From: Bryobacterales bacterium
Lineage (GTDB): Bacteria > Acidobacteriota > Terriglobia > Bryobacterales > Bryobacteraceae
Length of the DNA: 39,888 bases
Direction of reading: 5' to 3'
NCBI GenBank assembly: GCA_003135055.1
Contig: PLDF01000205.1
Location: forward strand, 4,869 to 44,756
Of this stretch, positions 7,870 through 16,862 are shown piece by piece (the stretch's first letter is position 1; each line of letters begins with the position of its first letter). Below the pieces are notes generated by a model that saw nothing but the letters and a program-made list of their open reading frames with translations, was not told the DNA's origin and did no database searches. The translations under genes and the position numbers were made by a program.

Positions 7870-9350
7870 CCCGCCGCGAAGCCCTGCTGGGACTGGCTGC
7901 CGCGCCTCTGCTCGAGGGCGCCGCGGAGGCTCAGGATGCGGCGTCCCCGGTTTGTTTCATGAGCGCGATCGAGATGGCCCGGCTGATCCGCACGAAGAAG
8001 CTGTCCGCGCGCGAAGCTCTGGCCGCGCACCTGAAGCAGATCGAGCGCGTGAACCCGAAGGTCAATGCCATCGTGACCCTGGTGGCGGAAATGGCCGCCG
8101 GCGCCGCCGCTAAGGCCGATGAGGCGCAGGCGCGCAAAGAGACGCTGGGGCCGCTGCATGGTCTGCCGGTCGCGCACAAAGATCTGATGGAAACCCGCGG
8201 CATCCGCACTACCTTTGGATCGCCGCTCTATAAGGACTACATGCCCGCCGAGGACGATCTGGTTGTCGAGCGGATCCGCCGGGCGGGCGCGATCACCATC
8301 GGCAAGACCAACACGCCGGAATTCGGCGCGGGATCGCAGACGTTTAATAAAGTCTTCGGCGCGACGCACAATCCCTACGACCTGACGAAGACGTGCGGCG
8401 GATCGTCCGGCGGCGCCGCCGTCGCGCTGGCCTGCGGACTTGTGCCCGTTGCCGACGGCTCCGATACCGGCGGTTCGCTGCGCAATCCCGCCGCATTCTG
8501 CAACGTGGTTGGATTCCGGCCTTCCGTCGGCCGCGTACCGAACCCGAAAGCGGCGTTCGCGTGGTCGACGCTGAGTACCTCGGGATGCCTGGGGCGTTCG
8601 GTGGCCGACCTTGCCTTCGTGCTGAGCACGATTGCGGGGCCCGATTCCCGCGCGCCGCTCTCCATCGACGAACCGGGGGAACGTTTTGCGCGCCCGCTCG
8701 GCCGCAGCTTCAAAGGCGTACGCGTGGCCTGGTTCAAAGACCTTGGCGGGGCGCCCTTCGACCCGCGCGTGCGCGCCGTGGTGGATGGGCATCGCGCGAC
8801 ATTTGAATCGCTGGGGTGCATCGTCGAGCAGGCGGAGCCGGATTTCGCGCCCGCCGAGATCGCGTTTCGCACGCTCCGCGCATGGAATTCGGCGAATACC
8901 TACGGCGCGCGGCTGCATGAGCATCCGGACGCTTTCAAGGACACGCTCAAGGGTGAGATTGAGGCAGGGCTGCGACTGACAGGCATGGATCTCGCGCTGG
9001 CCGAAACCGCCCACGCCCAGCTCTGGCGTGGTTTTCAGTTATTCCTCGAAAAGTACGAATACTTCGTTCTGCCTACCACGCAGTTGCCGGCATTCGACGT
9101 CAATACGCCATACCCAACGGAGATCGCGGGCGTGAAGTTCGATAACTACATCGACTGGATGAAGTCCTGCTGGTATATCTCGGCAACGGGCAATCCAGCG
9201 GCCTCGGCGCCGGGCGGCTTCACGCCTGAAGGACTTCCGGTTGGCGTGCAGATTGTGGGCCGCGACAAAGAGGACTTCAGCGTTCTGCAGATGGCGCACG
9301 CGTTCGAACAGGCTACTGGCTTCGGCAAGAAGCGCCCGGCGATTGCGTAG
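7851..9350 (+). CDS. amidase-signature family protein with twin-arginine signal
   Basis: 499 residues from ATG 7851, with GAGGG about eight bases upstream; GTG 7836 is in frame but lies inside the repeated leader. The N-terminus MTESHPTRREALLGLAAAPL has a twin-arginine-like signal. The amidase-signature triad is complete: K110 (AHKDLMETRG), the cis-serine in GGSSGG (S185/S186) and nucleophile S209 (DTGGS). It hydrolyses an amide to acid and ammonia, probably outside the cytoplasm; the substrate cannot be told. This exported form differs from GatA, which is cytoplasmic and comes with GatB and GatC. Translation may be influenced by the two mini-ORFs just upstream, whose stops overlap the following start. 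Confidence 0.9.
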   Translation: MTESHPTRREALLGLAAAPLLEGAAEAQDAASPVCFMSAIEMARLIRTKKLSAREALAAHLKQIERVNPKVNAIVTLVAEMAAGAAAKADEAQARKETLGPLHGLPVAHKDLMETRGIRTTFGSPLYKDYMPAEDDLVVERIRRAGAITIGKTNTPEFGAGSQTFNKVFGATHNPYDLTKTCGGSSGGAAVALACGLVPVADGSDTGGSLRNPAAFCNVVGFRPSVGRVPNPKAAFAWSTLSTSGCLGRSVADLAFVLSTIAGPDSRAPLSIDEPGERFARPLGRSFKGVRVAWFKDLGGAPFDPRVRAVVDGHRATFESLGCIVEQAEPDFAPAEIAFRTLRAWNSANTYGARLHEHPDAFKDTLKGEIEAGLRLTGMDLALAETAHAQLWRGFQLFLEKYEYFVLPTTQLPAFDVNTPYPTEIAGVKFDNYIDWMKSCWYISATGNPAASAPGGFTPEGLPVGVQIVGRDKEDFSVLQMAHAFEQATGFGKKRPAIA

Positions 9351-9688
9351 TGGACGCGCACGCTCGCCGCCGCCCCCACGATATAGAAGCAGAGGAGCCG
9401 CCGATTCGGAGCCGCGATCGTAAAGGAGCGTCGCAGTGGGCAGGCGAGAGTGCCAGGCGAGAGCGCCTGCCCCACAAGAACGCGAGCCCTGGCGCATCAA
9501 TGTTGGACAGAGGCTTTCGTCCGTCAACCCGGCGACCTCCGGCGATTGTTTCCCAGATCGTTTAAGCACCCATTAGTCTGCCGGGTGCGAACCTCGATCT
9601 TGCCGCTATGCTAGGATAGTTATGTCCCGCCTAGAGCCGCGACCACGAAGGAACGCGGCGTAAGCAGTAACAAGAACCGAAATTTTCT
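9351..9688. repeat. non-coding stretch made of dispersed repeats
   Basis: No convincing gene. It has two GAGCCGCGA-type elements (9408-9430, 9633-9644) and a composite block at about 9437-9575 whose parts recur in the same order at about 25487-25594: GGCAGGCGA, a GACAG...CTTTCGTC hairpin, CGGCGATT, and GTTAAGCACC (here TTTAAGCACC). Confidence 0.65.
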
Positions 9689-10072
9689 ATGCCTAATCAG
9701 GAACCCAAGAGAGTTCTGGCCGTTGTAAGCGATCTGTTTTTCGCCGTCAAACTCTCCGATGCCGCCAAGCGCTCCGGCTTGGATCTTCAATTCGTCAAGG
9801 ACTCGAAAGAGGTTCTGGAAAAAGCGCAATCGAAGCCCTCGCTGATCGTATTCGATCTGAACTTCGATGCCGTGAGTCCGTTGACGCTGATTTCGGCGCT
9901 CAAGGGCAGCGCGGAAACCAAGGGAATCAACCTGATCGGATTCCTGTCGCACGTGCAGGGGGAATTGAAGCTAGCCGCGCAAGATGCGGGCTGCGACATG
10001 GTGATGGCGCGCTCGGCGTTCTCGACGAACCTGTTTCAGATTTTCAAACGGTACGGCGCGAATGGCAGCTGA
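9689..10072 (+). CDS. stand-alone receiver-like protein, probably degenerate
   Basis: 127 residues, the size of a single response-regulator receiver domain. The strand-helix order fits: VLAVVSDLFFAVKLSD, then LIVFDLNFD with D56 at the phosphorylation position, then LIGFLSHV, then DMVMARSAFSTN. The usual pair of acidic residues after strand 1 is reduced to one Asp, and the conserved Lys of strand 5 appears replaced (MARSAF), so it may signal without phosphorylation. No kinase or output gene is adjacent. The ribosome site is weak. The receiver fold is fairly sure, the role unknown. Confidence 0.7.
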   Translation: MPNQEPKRVLAVVSDLFFAVKLSDAAKRSGLDLQFVKDSKEVLEKAQSKPSLIVFDLNFDAVSPLTLISALKGSAETKGINLIGFLSHVQGELKLAAQDAGCDMVMARSAFSTNLFQIFKRYGANGS

Positions 10073-10157
10073 GGTGGGGCAGGCTTTACCGTAGCGCCTC
10101 TCTGGAGCTTCACCCGGACGGGCGTTCCGCGAATGGCGTTTAGGCGCGAAAAGAAAC

Positions 10158-10550
10158 TCACCACCAACGGAAGTTCCGCTTCGGGGGTCTCTGCAAGAAA
10201 TCCCTCCAACGGTTCATCGATCCCCGCCTAACTAAAGCGCGTTGATCTTTCGCAATTTCCTGGGATTGACCCGGGACAAATACCCTGGGCCGGTGGTTTG
10301 GATCAGGCTCACGCTTGACTGAGACTAAGCCCGCCTTTTCCAGGCGGTCAAGCATGACAGTGACTCCCGCGGTTGTGAGGCCGGTGGACTCGGCTGGTTT
10401 GCCGGGCGTGACGGGTCCGAGGAGATCGAGGAGATTCATGCACTGCATCCGGGTGCGGCCGGCGTCCGGAAGTCCGCGGCGCGAACGAACGAAGTGGGGA
10501 TGGAGGCGTAGTTCGAGAAGTAAATCGCGGGTTGACCTGGTGGTCGACAT
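10158..10550 (-). pseudogene. decayed MarR-family regulator
   Basis: From ATG 10550 the frame gives 130 residues. The middle is clearly a MarR winged helix: LLDLLGPVTPGKPAESTGLT, then AGVTVMLDRLEKAGLVSVKR and EPDPNHRPRVFV. After the wing the frame turns into Arg/Trp-rich sequence (RRGSMNRWRDFLQRPPKRNF), whereas a neighbouring frame reads EGFLAETPEAELPLV, a more natural tail, so a frameshift near 10180-10240 is likely. The N-terminal helix region also looks short. It is divergent from the amidohydrolase gene at 10591 and may once have regulated it. Confidence 0.55.
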
Positions 10551-10590
10551 TGGTCCGGCGAGCCCGGTTCCTTGGTAAAGTGTTCTCACA

Positions 10591-12042
10591 GTGAATGGGA
10601 AGCCCCTGGGTTTGCGGAGCGTAAGCGCACTCCTTTTCGTGCGCGTGCTACTCTTCCAGCCCCCGGCGGGATTGGCCGTTGAATCAACGCCGCTGGTTTT
10701 CACGCACGTAACCGTGATCGATGCCACGGGACGGCCGCCGTTGCCGAACCGCACGGTGATCGTCGCGGGCAATCGCATTCAGGCGATCGGTGAAACCGGC
10801 AAGCTGCGAACGCCGCGCGGCGCCAAGGTGGTGGACGCCACGGGAAAGTTCATGATTCCGGGATTGTGGGATATGCACGTCCATTTTCGCGGCGGCGCGG
10901 CCTTGATACCGGGCAATGAATCCTGGCTTTCCCTATTCGTGGCGAACGGCATCGTTGGCGTGCGGGAGATGGGCGGCGATATCGCGCCCACGGTATTCCA
11001 GTGGCGCGCCGAGATCGCGACCGGCGCCCGCTTCGGGCCGCGCATTCTGACATCCGGACCCAAGGTGGATGGGCCGTCCCCTATATGGGAAGGTTCTTTC
11101 GCAGTGACAGATGCCCAATCGGCGCGCGATGCCGTGCGCAAGCTGAAGACCATGGGAGCGGATTTCGTCAAGATCTACGCGCCCGGCTTTCCACGCGAGA
11201 CTTTCTCGGCGCTGATGGACGAAGCCAAGCGACAGAACCTATCCGTGGCCGGGCATCTCCCGTTGGACACCCACACCGTTCGCGAGTCGATCGACGCTGG
11301 AGTGAAGTGCATCGAGCACCTCGACTATTACGTCCTCCCCGGGTGCTCGCGGTCGGAACAGCAGATCAGAGACAAGTACGCCGGTTTGGAATCGCTCTTC
11401 AGGCAGGCCGAAACTTTCGATCCCGATTGGGCTCGGGACTTAGTCGCTCGAATGGTACAGCATGGCGTATGGGTAACGCCAACCCTCGCCGCGGCGACAC
11501 TGACACAGACGACGGGGCGAGTCGATTATGACCACGATCCGCGGCGAAGGTACATATTTCCCGGGATCTGGCGGACGTGGGATCCGAAGAGCGGCGGCAG
11601 AGCGCCATTTCCCGAGGCCGATGAGAAGCGATGGGAGCGGATCCGGGAACAGTCGAGGATACTTCTCAAAATGCTTCAGGCAGGAGGTGTGGGACTCCTC
11701 GCCGGTTCGGATTCGGGGGCATCGAATAACTTCACATTTCCCGGCTGGACGCTTCATCGCGAGCTGGAGCTGATGGTGGAATCCGGATTGACGCCGATGC
11801 AGGCGCTACAGACGGCCACTCGCAATCCCGCGCGCTATCTCGGCGAACTGGATCGCGCCGGAACCGTAGAAGCCGGCAAGAGCGCAGATTTGGTTTTGCT
11901 AAAGGCAAATCCACTTACGGACATCCGGAATATCGAGGAGATCGAGGCGGTGGTTCTGAGGGGGACGTTGCTGGCGCGCGCGGATCTGGACAAGCTGCTC
12001 GATGATGTCGCCAAGGCTGCGGCCAGCGCCAGGACGCCATAA
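10591..12042 (+). CDS. secreted metal-dependent amidohydrolase
   Basis: 483 residues from GTG 10591, with a hydrophobic N-terminus (VSALLFVRVLLFQPPAGLAV) suggesting export. Amidohydrolase metal ligands are all present: H96-x-H98 (DMHVHF), K194 (VKIYAP, the residue that is carboxylated in binuclear members), H222 (AGHLP), H243 (EHLDY) and D374 (AGSDSG). The C-terminal strand GTVEAGKSADLVLL is typical of the imidazolonepropionase/prolidase-like group. Substrate unknown; exported relatives are often peptidases or organophosphate hydrolases, which is only a hint. It starts 40 bases from the decayed MarR gene on the other strand. Confidence 0.9.
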   Translation: MNGKPLGLRSVSALLFVRVLLFQPPAGLAVESTPLVFTHVTVIDATGRPPLPNRTVIVAGNRIQAIGETGKLRTPRGAKVVDATGKFMIPGLWDMHVHFRGGAALIPGNESWLSLFVANGIVGVREMGGDIAPTVFQWRAEIATGARFGPRILTSGPKVDGPSPIWEGSFAVTDAQSARDAVRKLKTMGADFVKIYAPGFPRETFSALMDEAKRQNLSVAGHLPLDTHTVRESIDAGVKCIEHLDYYVLPGCSRSEQQIRDKYAGLESLFRQAETFDPDWARDLVARMVQHGVWVTPTLAAATLTQTTGRVDYDHDPRRRYIFPGIWRTWDPKSGGRAPFPEADEKRWERIREQSRILLKMLQAGGVGLLAGSDSGASNNFTFPGWTLHRELELMVESGLTPMQALQTATRNPARYLGELDRAGTVEAGKSADLVLLKANPLTDIRNIEEIEAVVLRGTLLARADLDKLLDDVAKAAASARTP

Positions 12043-12043
12043 G

Positions 12044-12079
12044 TGAAGTTTCCTACAAGAAAGACCGCCAATACCTCGA
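12044..12079 (+). repeat. first copy of a 36-base repeat (second at 13801-13835)
   Basis: The stretch beginning TGAAGTTTCCTA and ending CCGCCAATACCTCGA matches 13801-13835 with few changes and weaker similarity beyond. One frame from 12042 reads EVSYKKDRQYLDSPWVIQRM without a start codon, so this may be a fragment of a lost gene. The two copies bracket the propeller gene and the protease relics. Confidence 0.55.
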
Positions 12080-12118
12080 TTCGCCGTGGGTGATCCAGCG
12101 AATGTTAAAGGCCGACTG

Positions 12119-12268
12119 ATGGAGCCGGGGCCCACCCTCTCGCCGGACGTGATTCCGGCGGGCGGAGGCATGCTCAGGCGTCTGACCTGGCATGCCGGCC
12201 CCGACTACACCGTTGGCTGAACCTCCGACGGCAAGGGCGTGCTCGGACGCCCACCGGCTACACGCATT
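12119..12268 (+). pseudogene. relic of a tricorn-type protease propeller, 5' piece
   Basis: The frame from 12119 reads GGGMLRRLTWHAGPDYTVG, then TGA at 12218-12220, then TSDGKGVLGRPPATR. Tricorn-type S41 proteases carry a similar phrase, RLTWHPGPDxVVGWTPDGKxVLFR (family pattern from memory), so the TGA probably replaces the Trp codon TGG. The reading ends where the antisense propeller gene begins. A later part of the same family is at 13492-13590. Confidence 0.5.
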
Positions 12269-13287
12269 TAATTAAAGCTGATCAGCGTTTGAGCGACGGT
12301 AACGGGCCCGCTGCCGACCGGCAGGGTAAGTGTCCGTAACGGGCTCTCATTGCCACCGGCCGGCCTACGGTACAGCGCCGTGCCCTGGCCGCATGAGGCT
12401 TCCAATCCGGAGTTCGCAACCAGAATATCGTTATTTATGGGATCAACCACGACGCCGGTGGGTATGCACAGCCCTGTGCTGGACCCCTGGAGTATCCGCG
12501 TCGGCGCCACGTTGCCCGTGGCCGTCCGGGGAAAAGCCAGGATGGAATTCGCCTCGGCATTCGCCACGACGATCTCATCGCGGAGCAAATCGAGATCCAT
12601 TCCGTTCGGCTGGTTGAACTCTGTCAGGCTCCCCGCGATAGACCGGACCGGACTCACGTTGCCGTTGGAAGTTCTGGGATATACCGTAATCAGGCCCGCC
12701 TTGCTAAGGACTAAAACCTCGTCGTGAAACAGGTCGAAAATCACTCCGGTCGGGCCGCCCAACTCGGTAGCAAGTCCGACGATCGTCCGGGAGGGCGTTA
12801 CGTTGCCATTGGCCGTCCGGGGAAAAACTGCGATGGTATCGCTGTCATCGTTGGCTACATATAGCTCCTGACGCAGCACGTCGTAGGACATGCCCGTACA
12901 GTGAAACAACTTGGTAGCGGTTCCGGTGATTGTCCGCTTCGGCGTATCGTTCGGATAGTTCGCGTTCAAGTCATACACTTCGACAGAGCCAAAAAAGCCC
13001 CCGCAGGTACTATCCCGACAGTTGTTGCTGACATACACCTCATTGTTCAGTTGATCCACAACTACGCTGTAAGGACTACTCAAGCCCGTGCGAATAGTCC
13101 GCAGGGGAGTCACGGCGCTGGTAGCCGTCCGGGAATAAACCGTAACGGAGTCAAGCTCATAATTTGTAATGAACAATTCGCCCGGTCCCAGCCCAGCAAA
13201 CGCCAGGGTGCTGCACATACCCAAAAGCAGTGGCGCGGAGAGGTAACGAAGGTTCTTGATAACGGCTCGTCGATTGAATCTGATCAT
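12268..13287 (-). CDS. secreted beta-propeller protein
   Basis: 339 residues from ATG 13287; upstream in-frame ATGs at 13347 and 13374 would add residues before a signal. The N-terminus NLRYLSAPLLLGMCSTLAFA is a signal peptide. The rest is about six repeats of 45-50 residues with a shared pattern: VYSRTATSAVTPLRTI, VFPRTANGNVTPSRTI, VYPRTSNGNVSPVRSI, FPRTATGNVAPTRIL, each followed by a GPTGVIFDLFHDEVLV-like strand pair. This is a secreted six- or seven-bladed propeller of the NHL/YVTN type, likely a binding scaffold without catalytic residues. It lies antisense between two pieces of a tricorn-type relic. Confidence 0.82.
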   Translation of the reverse strand: MIRFNRRAVIKNLRYLSAPLLLGMCSTLAFAGLGPGELFITNYELDSVTVYSRTATSAVTPLRTIRTGLSSPYSVVVDQLNNEVYVSNNCRDSTCGGFFGSVEVYDLNANYPNDTPKRTITGTATKLFHCTGMSYDVLRQELYVANDDSDTIAVFPRTANGNVTPSRTIVGLATELGGPTGVIFDLFHDEVLVLSKAGLITVYPRTSNGNVSPVRSIAGSLTEFNQPNGMDLDLLRDEIVVANAEANSILAFPRTATGNVAPTRILQGSSTGLCIPTGVVVDPINNDILVANSGLEASCGQGTALYRRPAGGNESPLRTLTLPVGSGPVTVAQTLISFN

Positions 13288-13856
13288 GGGTCTTATCCGT
13301 TGCACGTCAGCGGCCAGACGCGAAATATAACTAACTAAATGCAACATTGCGGAAGATTCACTCCGCACTTCCACATTCTGCCCAAAGTTTTGACCGTTTT
13401 TCCCCGATTTGTCTCATCAGCGTTCCCCTCTTGGGTTGGGAGATTGAAGACTTACTGGCGAATCTGGCCGATTCCGGCGTGACCTCCGTGCCGCACGAAC
13501 TTCAACGACTCTGATCCTATGTGGGTCGGCGACAAGGTCTGCTTCATCAGCGACCGCAACGAACCGGACACGCTCTTCAGTTACCGAACAGGCCCAATAA
13601 CTGGTGGAGAATCGCGGCCTGGATTTCCCGGCGGCCCTTGCGCTTAGATTCGCCGGCTCAGAGTAATCATTCGGCGTATCTTTAGATACTGGTAAATTTT
13701 TGGATACGTCACACATCGGCTATGTTTCGAAGACGCTGCATAGCGTTTCCCCGTGCTACGGCCCGTTCAAAGACGGCGCCGAAGCCGCCGCCTGGCTTAT
13801 TGAAGTTTTCTAAAGAAAGGCCGCCAATAACTCGACCGCAGCGGATGACCGAGTGA
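13288..13856. other. decayed region
   Basis: No intact gene. It has the second tricorn relic (13492-13590), a frame reading SHIGYVSKTLHSVSPCYGPF and ending at a TAA at about 13815 that I do not recognise, and the second copy of the 36-base repeat at 13801-13835. Confidence 0.55.
13492..13590 (+). pseudogene. relic of a tricorn-type protease propeller, 3' piece
   Basis: One frame reads RTNFNDSDPMWVGDKVCFIS followed by DRNEPDTLFSYRT. Tricorn-family proteins carry FNDxDPMWxGDKVYFLSDRxG in the propeller (from memory). A stop codon at 13480-13482 in the same frame cuts it off upstream. It is on the same strand as, and in family order after, the piece at 12119-12268. Confidence 0.6.
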
Positions 13857-14439
13857 TGCCACAGGCCGGCATATGAATCCGTCTCACGCCTGCGGAGAAC
13901 CGCTAGTCAACTATTAAAGCGGACCGAGGCTAACACGGCGCGCGCGCTTGTCAAACAACATCTGTCGCGCCTTCCGGATGGATCGCGAAGGAGACAAGTT
14001 CAGTTGCTCGAAATTCTTTTGGGAATTGAACTTTACGTCAATCGCCCCAAGGCCGCGCTCGCTGTTCTCAATAATCTGCGATCTCCTGGTCCTCGGACGT
14101 CGCTGCGCGCACTGGACTGGTCCTCCATGACCGCCCGGCTGTTGATGGACACTAATCAGTTGTCTGTCGCAAGGCTATGAAGCTGCGATCGAACAGTTCG
14201 GAATTCGCCTCCCGTTGATGCAAGGAAAAAGCGTGAGCGACTCAATCCTCCAGGCGCACGATGTCATTCGAACGGCTAATAAAGCGTATAACGGCATGTT
14301 CTGGGAGGCAGTTGAGGCTACAACCGATGAAGCCCGCCTGGCCGCAATCCGGCGGCTTGAGGAATATATGGGAACCGGGACGATCGGCTTCTTTCGAGAA
14401 CAAGCTTCTCTCCGGTTACACAAGGCTGCGAAGCCATGA
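13857..14439 (+). pseudogene. frameshifted helical-repeat gene, function unknown
   Basis: From 13857 one frame runs without ATG: SRLRRTASQLLKRTEANTAR, ALVKQHLSRLPDGSRRRQVQ, LLEILLGIELYVNRPKAALA, to a TGA at 14178-14180. At about 14170 another frame takes over without a break in character (GYEAAIEQFGIRLPLMQGKS) and continues through ILQAHDVIRTANKAYNGMFW to the TGA at 14437-14439. Together this is about 190 helical residues, TPR-like in feel, split by one shift. The second part contains ATG 14215 and could be expressed alone (74 residues). Not recognised. Confidence 0.4.
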
Positions 14440-14473
14440 AGCGCGGAAGACGTAGAACGGAGATTGCTTGGAT

Positions 14474-14644
14474 ATGGAAAGCCGGGCCAACTACAGTTTC
14501 CATGTAAACGCGATTGGCGACTCGGGCACGATATCGATCGAAACCGCGGCTGGATCTGTCGCGCCAGAGACCAGCCTCCTGGCGTTAGCCCACGGAGCGC
14601 GCCTCTGGCGCCTGGACCGGCCGGGAGGCCGGTCCCACCGCTGA
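14474..14644 (+). CDS. possible small protein, unknown
   Basis: A 56-residue frame from ATG 14474, starting MESRANYSFHVNAIGDSGTI, with GGAG about 11 bases upstream. It starts 35 bases after the helical-repeat frame and overlaps the 3' end of trpD on the other strand by 60 bases. The C-terminal Arg/Gly-rich part comes from a palindromic DNA stretch (CGGCCGGGAGGCCG). Weak; it may be the broken tail of the gene before it. Confidence 0.25.
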   Translation: MESRANYSFHVNAIGDSGTISIETAAGSVAPETSLLALAHGARLWRLDRPGGRSHR

Positions 14645-15652
14645 CGCCAACAGCTCCACCTTCCTCCGCGCCGCGCCGCTGTCGATGGACACAGCCGCGA
14701 TCGCCGCACCCTCTAAGAAGGTTTCCACGCGCCCGGCTGCCACCAGTGCCGCGGCCGCATTCGCAATCACGATATCGCGCGGCGCCCCGCGTTCTGCATT
14801 CAGCACCGCATTTGCGATTTCGAGATTCCGCTGTTTGTCACCGCCCTTCAACTGTTCGGCCCTCGCGATCGGGACGGCGAAATCGGCGGGCTCCAGCGTT
14901 CGCCGCTCCACATGGCCGCCACGGATCTCGAAGAGCAGCGTCGGGCCGGTGGTGGTAATCTCATCGAGCCCATCGGAGCCGTGCACTACGAAGCCGCGCG
15001 GCAATCCCAGCGCTGCCAGCGCGCCCGCCAGCAACTGCGCCTCGCGTTCCGATGCCGCGCCCACCAGTTGCGCGTTCGCGCCTGCCGGATTCGTCAACGG
15101 GCCCAGTAAGTTGAATGCGGTGCGGATCTTCAAATCGGCGCGCACCGGCGCGGCGTGCCTCATCGCGGTATGCACCGCGGGCGCGAAGAAAAAGCCGATT
15201 CCCACTTCACGAATCGCGCGCGCCGCCCGCTCCGGCGGAGTATCCATCGCGATGCCGAACGAATCCAGCAGGTCCGCGCTGCCGCATCCCGATTTGCCGG
15301 TCACCGCGCGGTTGCCGTGCTTGGCCACGCGCACGCCCGCGCCCGCCACCACGAACGCCGCCACAGTGGAAATATTGAATGTGCCGGCGCCATCGCCGCC
15401 CGTGCCGCAGGTATCGAGAACCGTCTCGCCAGGCAAGCCCAGATCGACGGGCACGGCCGTCCGGCGCATCGCGCGCGCGAAGCCCACCAGTTCATCCACC
15501 GTCTCGCCTCGCACCCGCAGCGCCATCAGGAACCCGGCGATCTGCGCCGGCGCCGCCTTGCCGTCGAGGATAGTCTGCATAGCCGACTGGGCTTCATCGA
15601 CAGAGAGACTCCGGCCCGCGGCGAGCCGTTCCAGATGAGGTAAAAGCGGCAT
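14585..15652 (-). CDS. trpD: anthranilate phosphoribosyltransferase
   Basis: 355 residues from ATG 15652; the open frame continues upstream through the sucC region, but MPLLPHLERLAAGRSLSVDE is the natural start. It joins anthranilate to PRPP in tryptophan synthesis. Key motifs: GTGGDGAGTFNIST at about residues 83-96 for PRPP, KHGNRAVTGKSGCGSADLL at about 111-129, and NLLGPLTNPAGA further on. The C-terminal 15 or so residues (GPASRPVQAPEARSVG) are not typical and overlap the small frame on the other strand, suggesting a slightly extended tail. No other trp gene is in the window. Start is 45 bases from divergent sucC. Confidence 0.95.
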   Translation of the reverse strand: MPLLPHLERLAAGRSLSVDEAQSAMQTILDGKAAPAQIAGFLMALRVRGETVDELVGFARAMRRTAVPVDLGLPGETVLDTCGTGGDGAGTFNISTVAAFVVAGAGVRVAKHGNRAVTGKSGCGSADLLDSFGIAMDTPPERAARAIREVGIGFFFAPAVHTAMRHAAPVRADLKIRTAFNLLGPLTNPAGANAQLVGAASEREAQLLAGALAALGLPRGFVVHGSDGLDEITTTGPTLLFEIRGGHVERRTLEPADFAVPIARAEQLKGGDKQRNLEIANAVLNAERGAPRDIVIANAAAALVAAGRVETFLEGAAIAAVSIDSGAARRKVELLASAVGPASRPVQAPEARSVG

Positions 15653-15697
15653 GTTATATTGAAAATTCCGGCTGTTTCGCAATACTAGCAGATTTCC

Positions 15698-16858
15698 ATG
15701 AAAATTCATGAGTATCAGGCAAAGGCCATCCTGGCCCAGTACAACGTCCCTGTGCCGCGAGGCGAGGTGGCGTTCAATGTGCAAGAGGCACAGGCGGCGG
15801 CGGAGCGCATTGGCGGAAGCGTCGTAGTCAAGGCGCAAATCCACGCGGGCGGACGCGGCAAGGGTGGTGGCGTGAAAGTGGCGAAAAACGCGGTCCAGGC
15901 CGCCGAGTTCGCGCGCCGCATCTTGGGGATGACGCTGGTGACGCATCAGACCGGGCCGGAAGGCCGCGTGGTAAAGCGCCTGTTGATCGAGGAAACGCTG
16001 CCTATCGAACGCGAGCTCTATCTGGGGATTGTGCTCGACCGCGTGCAGGGCAAGCCGGTCTTCATGGCATCGGCCGCGGGCGGCATGGAGATCGAAGAGG
16101 TCGCCGCGAAGACGCCCGAATTGATCTTGAAGGAAGCGCTGGACCCGGGCTTGGGGCTGCAGCCGTATCAGGCGCGCAAGCTGGCGTTTGGGATTGGCAT
16201 CCCCGCGGCCAGCGTCAGCGCGGCGGCGGCCGCCATGACCGCGCTCGCCAAGGCTTGTCTGGCTACGGACGCGTCGCTGGCCGAAATCAATCCGTTCATC
16301 CTCACCAAAGAGGGCAAGGTTTACGCGCTCGACGCCAAGATCACCTTCGACGACAACGCGCTGTATCGCCACAAGGATCTGGCGGAGCTGCGCGACATCA
16401 ACGAGGAAGATCCGCTGGAAGTGGAGGCCTCGAAGTACGGCCTGAACTACATTAAGCTGGATGGCTCGGTGGCCTGCATGGTGAATGGCGCGGGACTCGC
16501 CATGGCCACCATGGATATCGTGAAGTACGCGGGCGGCAGCCCGGCGAATTTCCTGGACGTCGGCGGCGGCGCCAGCGCCGAACAGGTGAAGAACGCGTTC
16601 CGTATCCTGCTATCCGATAAGAACGTGAAGGCCGTGCTGATCAACGTGTTCGGCGGCATTCTGCGCTGCGACCGGCTGGCCAACGGCGTGGTGGAAGCGG
16701 CGCGCGAGCTTAACATCACCGTACCCATCGTGGTGCGCATGGAAGGCACCAACGTGGAATTGGGCCGCAAGATTCTGCTGGATTCGGGATTTAACTTCAC
16801 GGTGGGCGAAGATATGCGCGACGCCGCGGAAAAAGTGGTCAGGCTGGCTGCGCAATAG
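15698..16858 (+). CDS. sucC: succinyl-CoA synthetase beta subunit
   Basis: 386 residues, normal length, beginning [23 protein letters not shown]-grasp N-terminal domain with [20 protein letters not shown] at about 46-65; [20 protein letters not shown] at about 199-218 holds Mg2+ ligands; the C-terminal CoA-ligase-like domain has [13 protein letters not shown] and [11 protein letters not shown]. With SucD it interconverts succinyl-CoA and succinate in the TCA cycle with nucleotide phosphorylation. First gene of a sucC-sucD-ndk run. The ribosome site is weak. Confidence 0.97.
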   Translation: MKIHEYQAKAILAQYNVPVPRGEVAFNVQEAQAAAERIGGSVVVKAQIHAGGRGKGGGVKVAKNAVQAAEFARRILGMTLVTHQTGPEGRVVKRLLIEETLPIERELYLGIVLDRVQGKPVFMASAAGGMEIEEVAAKTPELILKEALDPGLGLQPYQARKLAFGIGIPAASVSAAAAAMTALAKACLATDASLAEINPFILTKEGKVYALDAKITFDDNALYRHKDLAELRDINEEDPLEVEASKYGLNYIKLDGSVACMVNGAGLAMATMDIVKYAGGSPANFLDVGGGASAEQVKNAFRILLSDKNVKAVLINVFGGILRCDRLANGVVEAARELNITVPIVVRMEGTNVELGRKILLDSGFNFTVGEDMRDAAEKVVRLAAQ

Positions 16859-16862
16859 CCGC

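Noticed and set aside
13417..13716. 99-residue minus-strand frame
   Set aside because: Shadow over the tricorn relic; no motif.
15650..15698. Divergent leaderless promoters for trpD and sucC
   Set aside because: TATAAC abuts the trpD ATG and TTGAAA/AATACT ends 12 bases before the sucC ATG; the gap is too short to separate promoters from chance in AT-rich bases.
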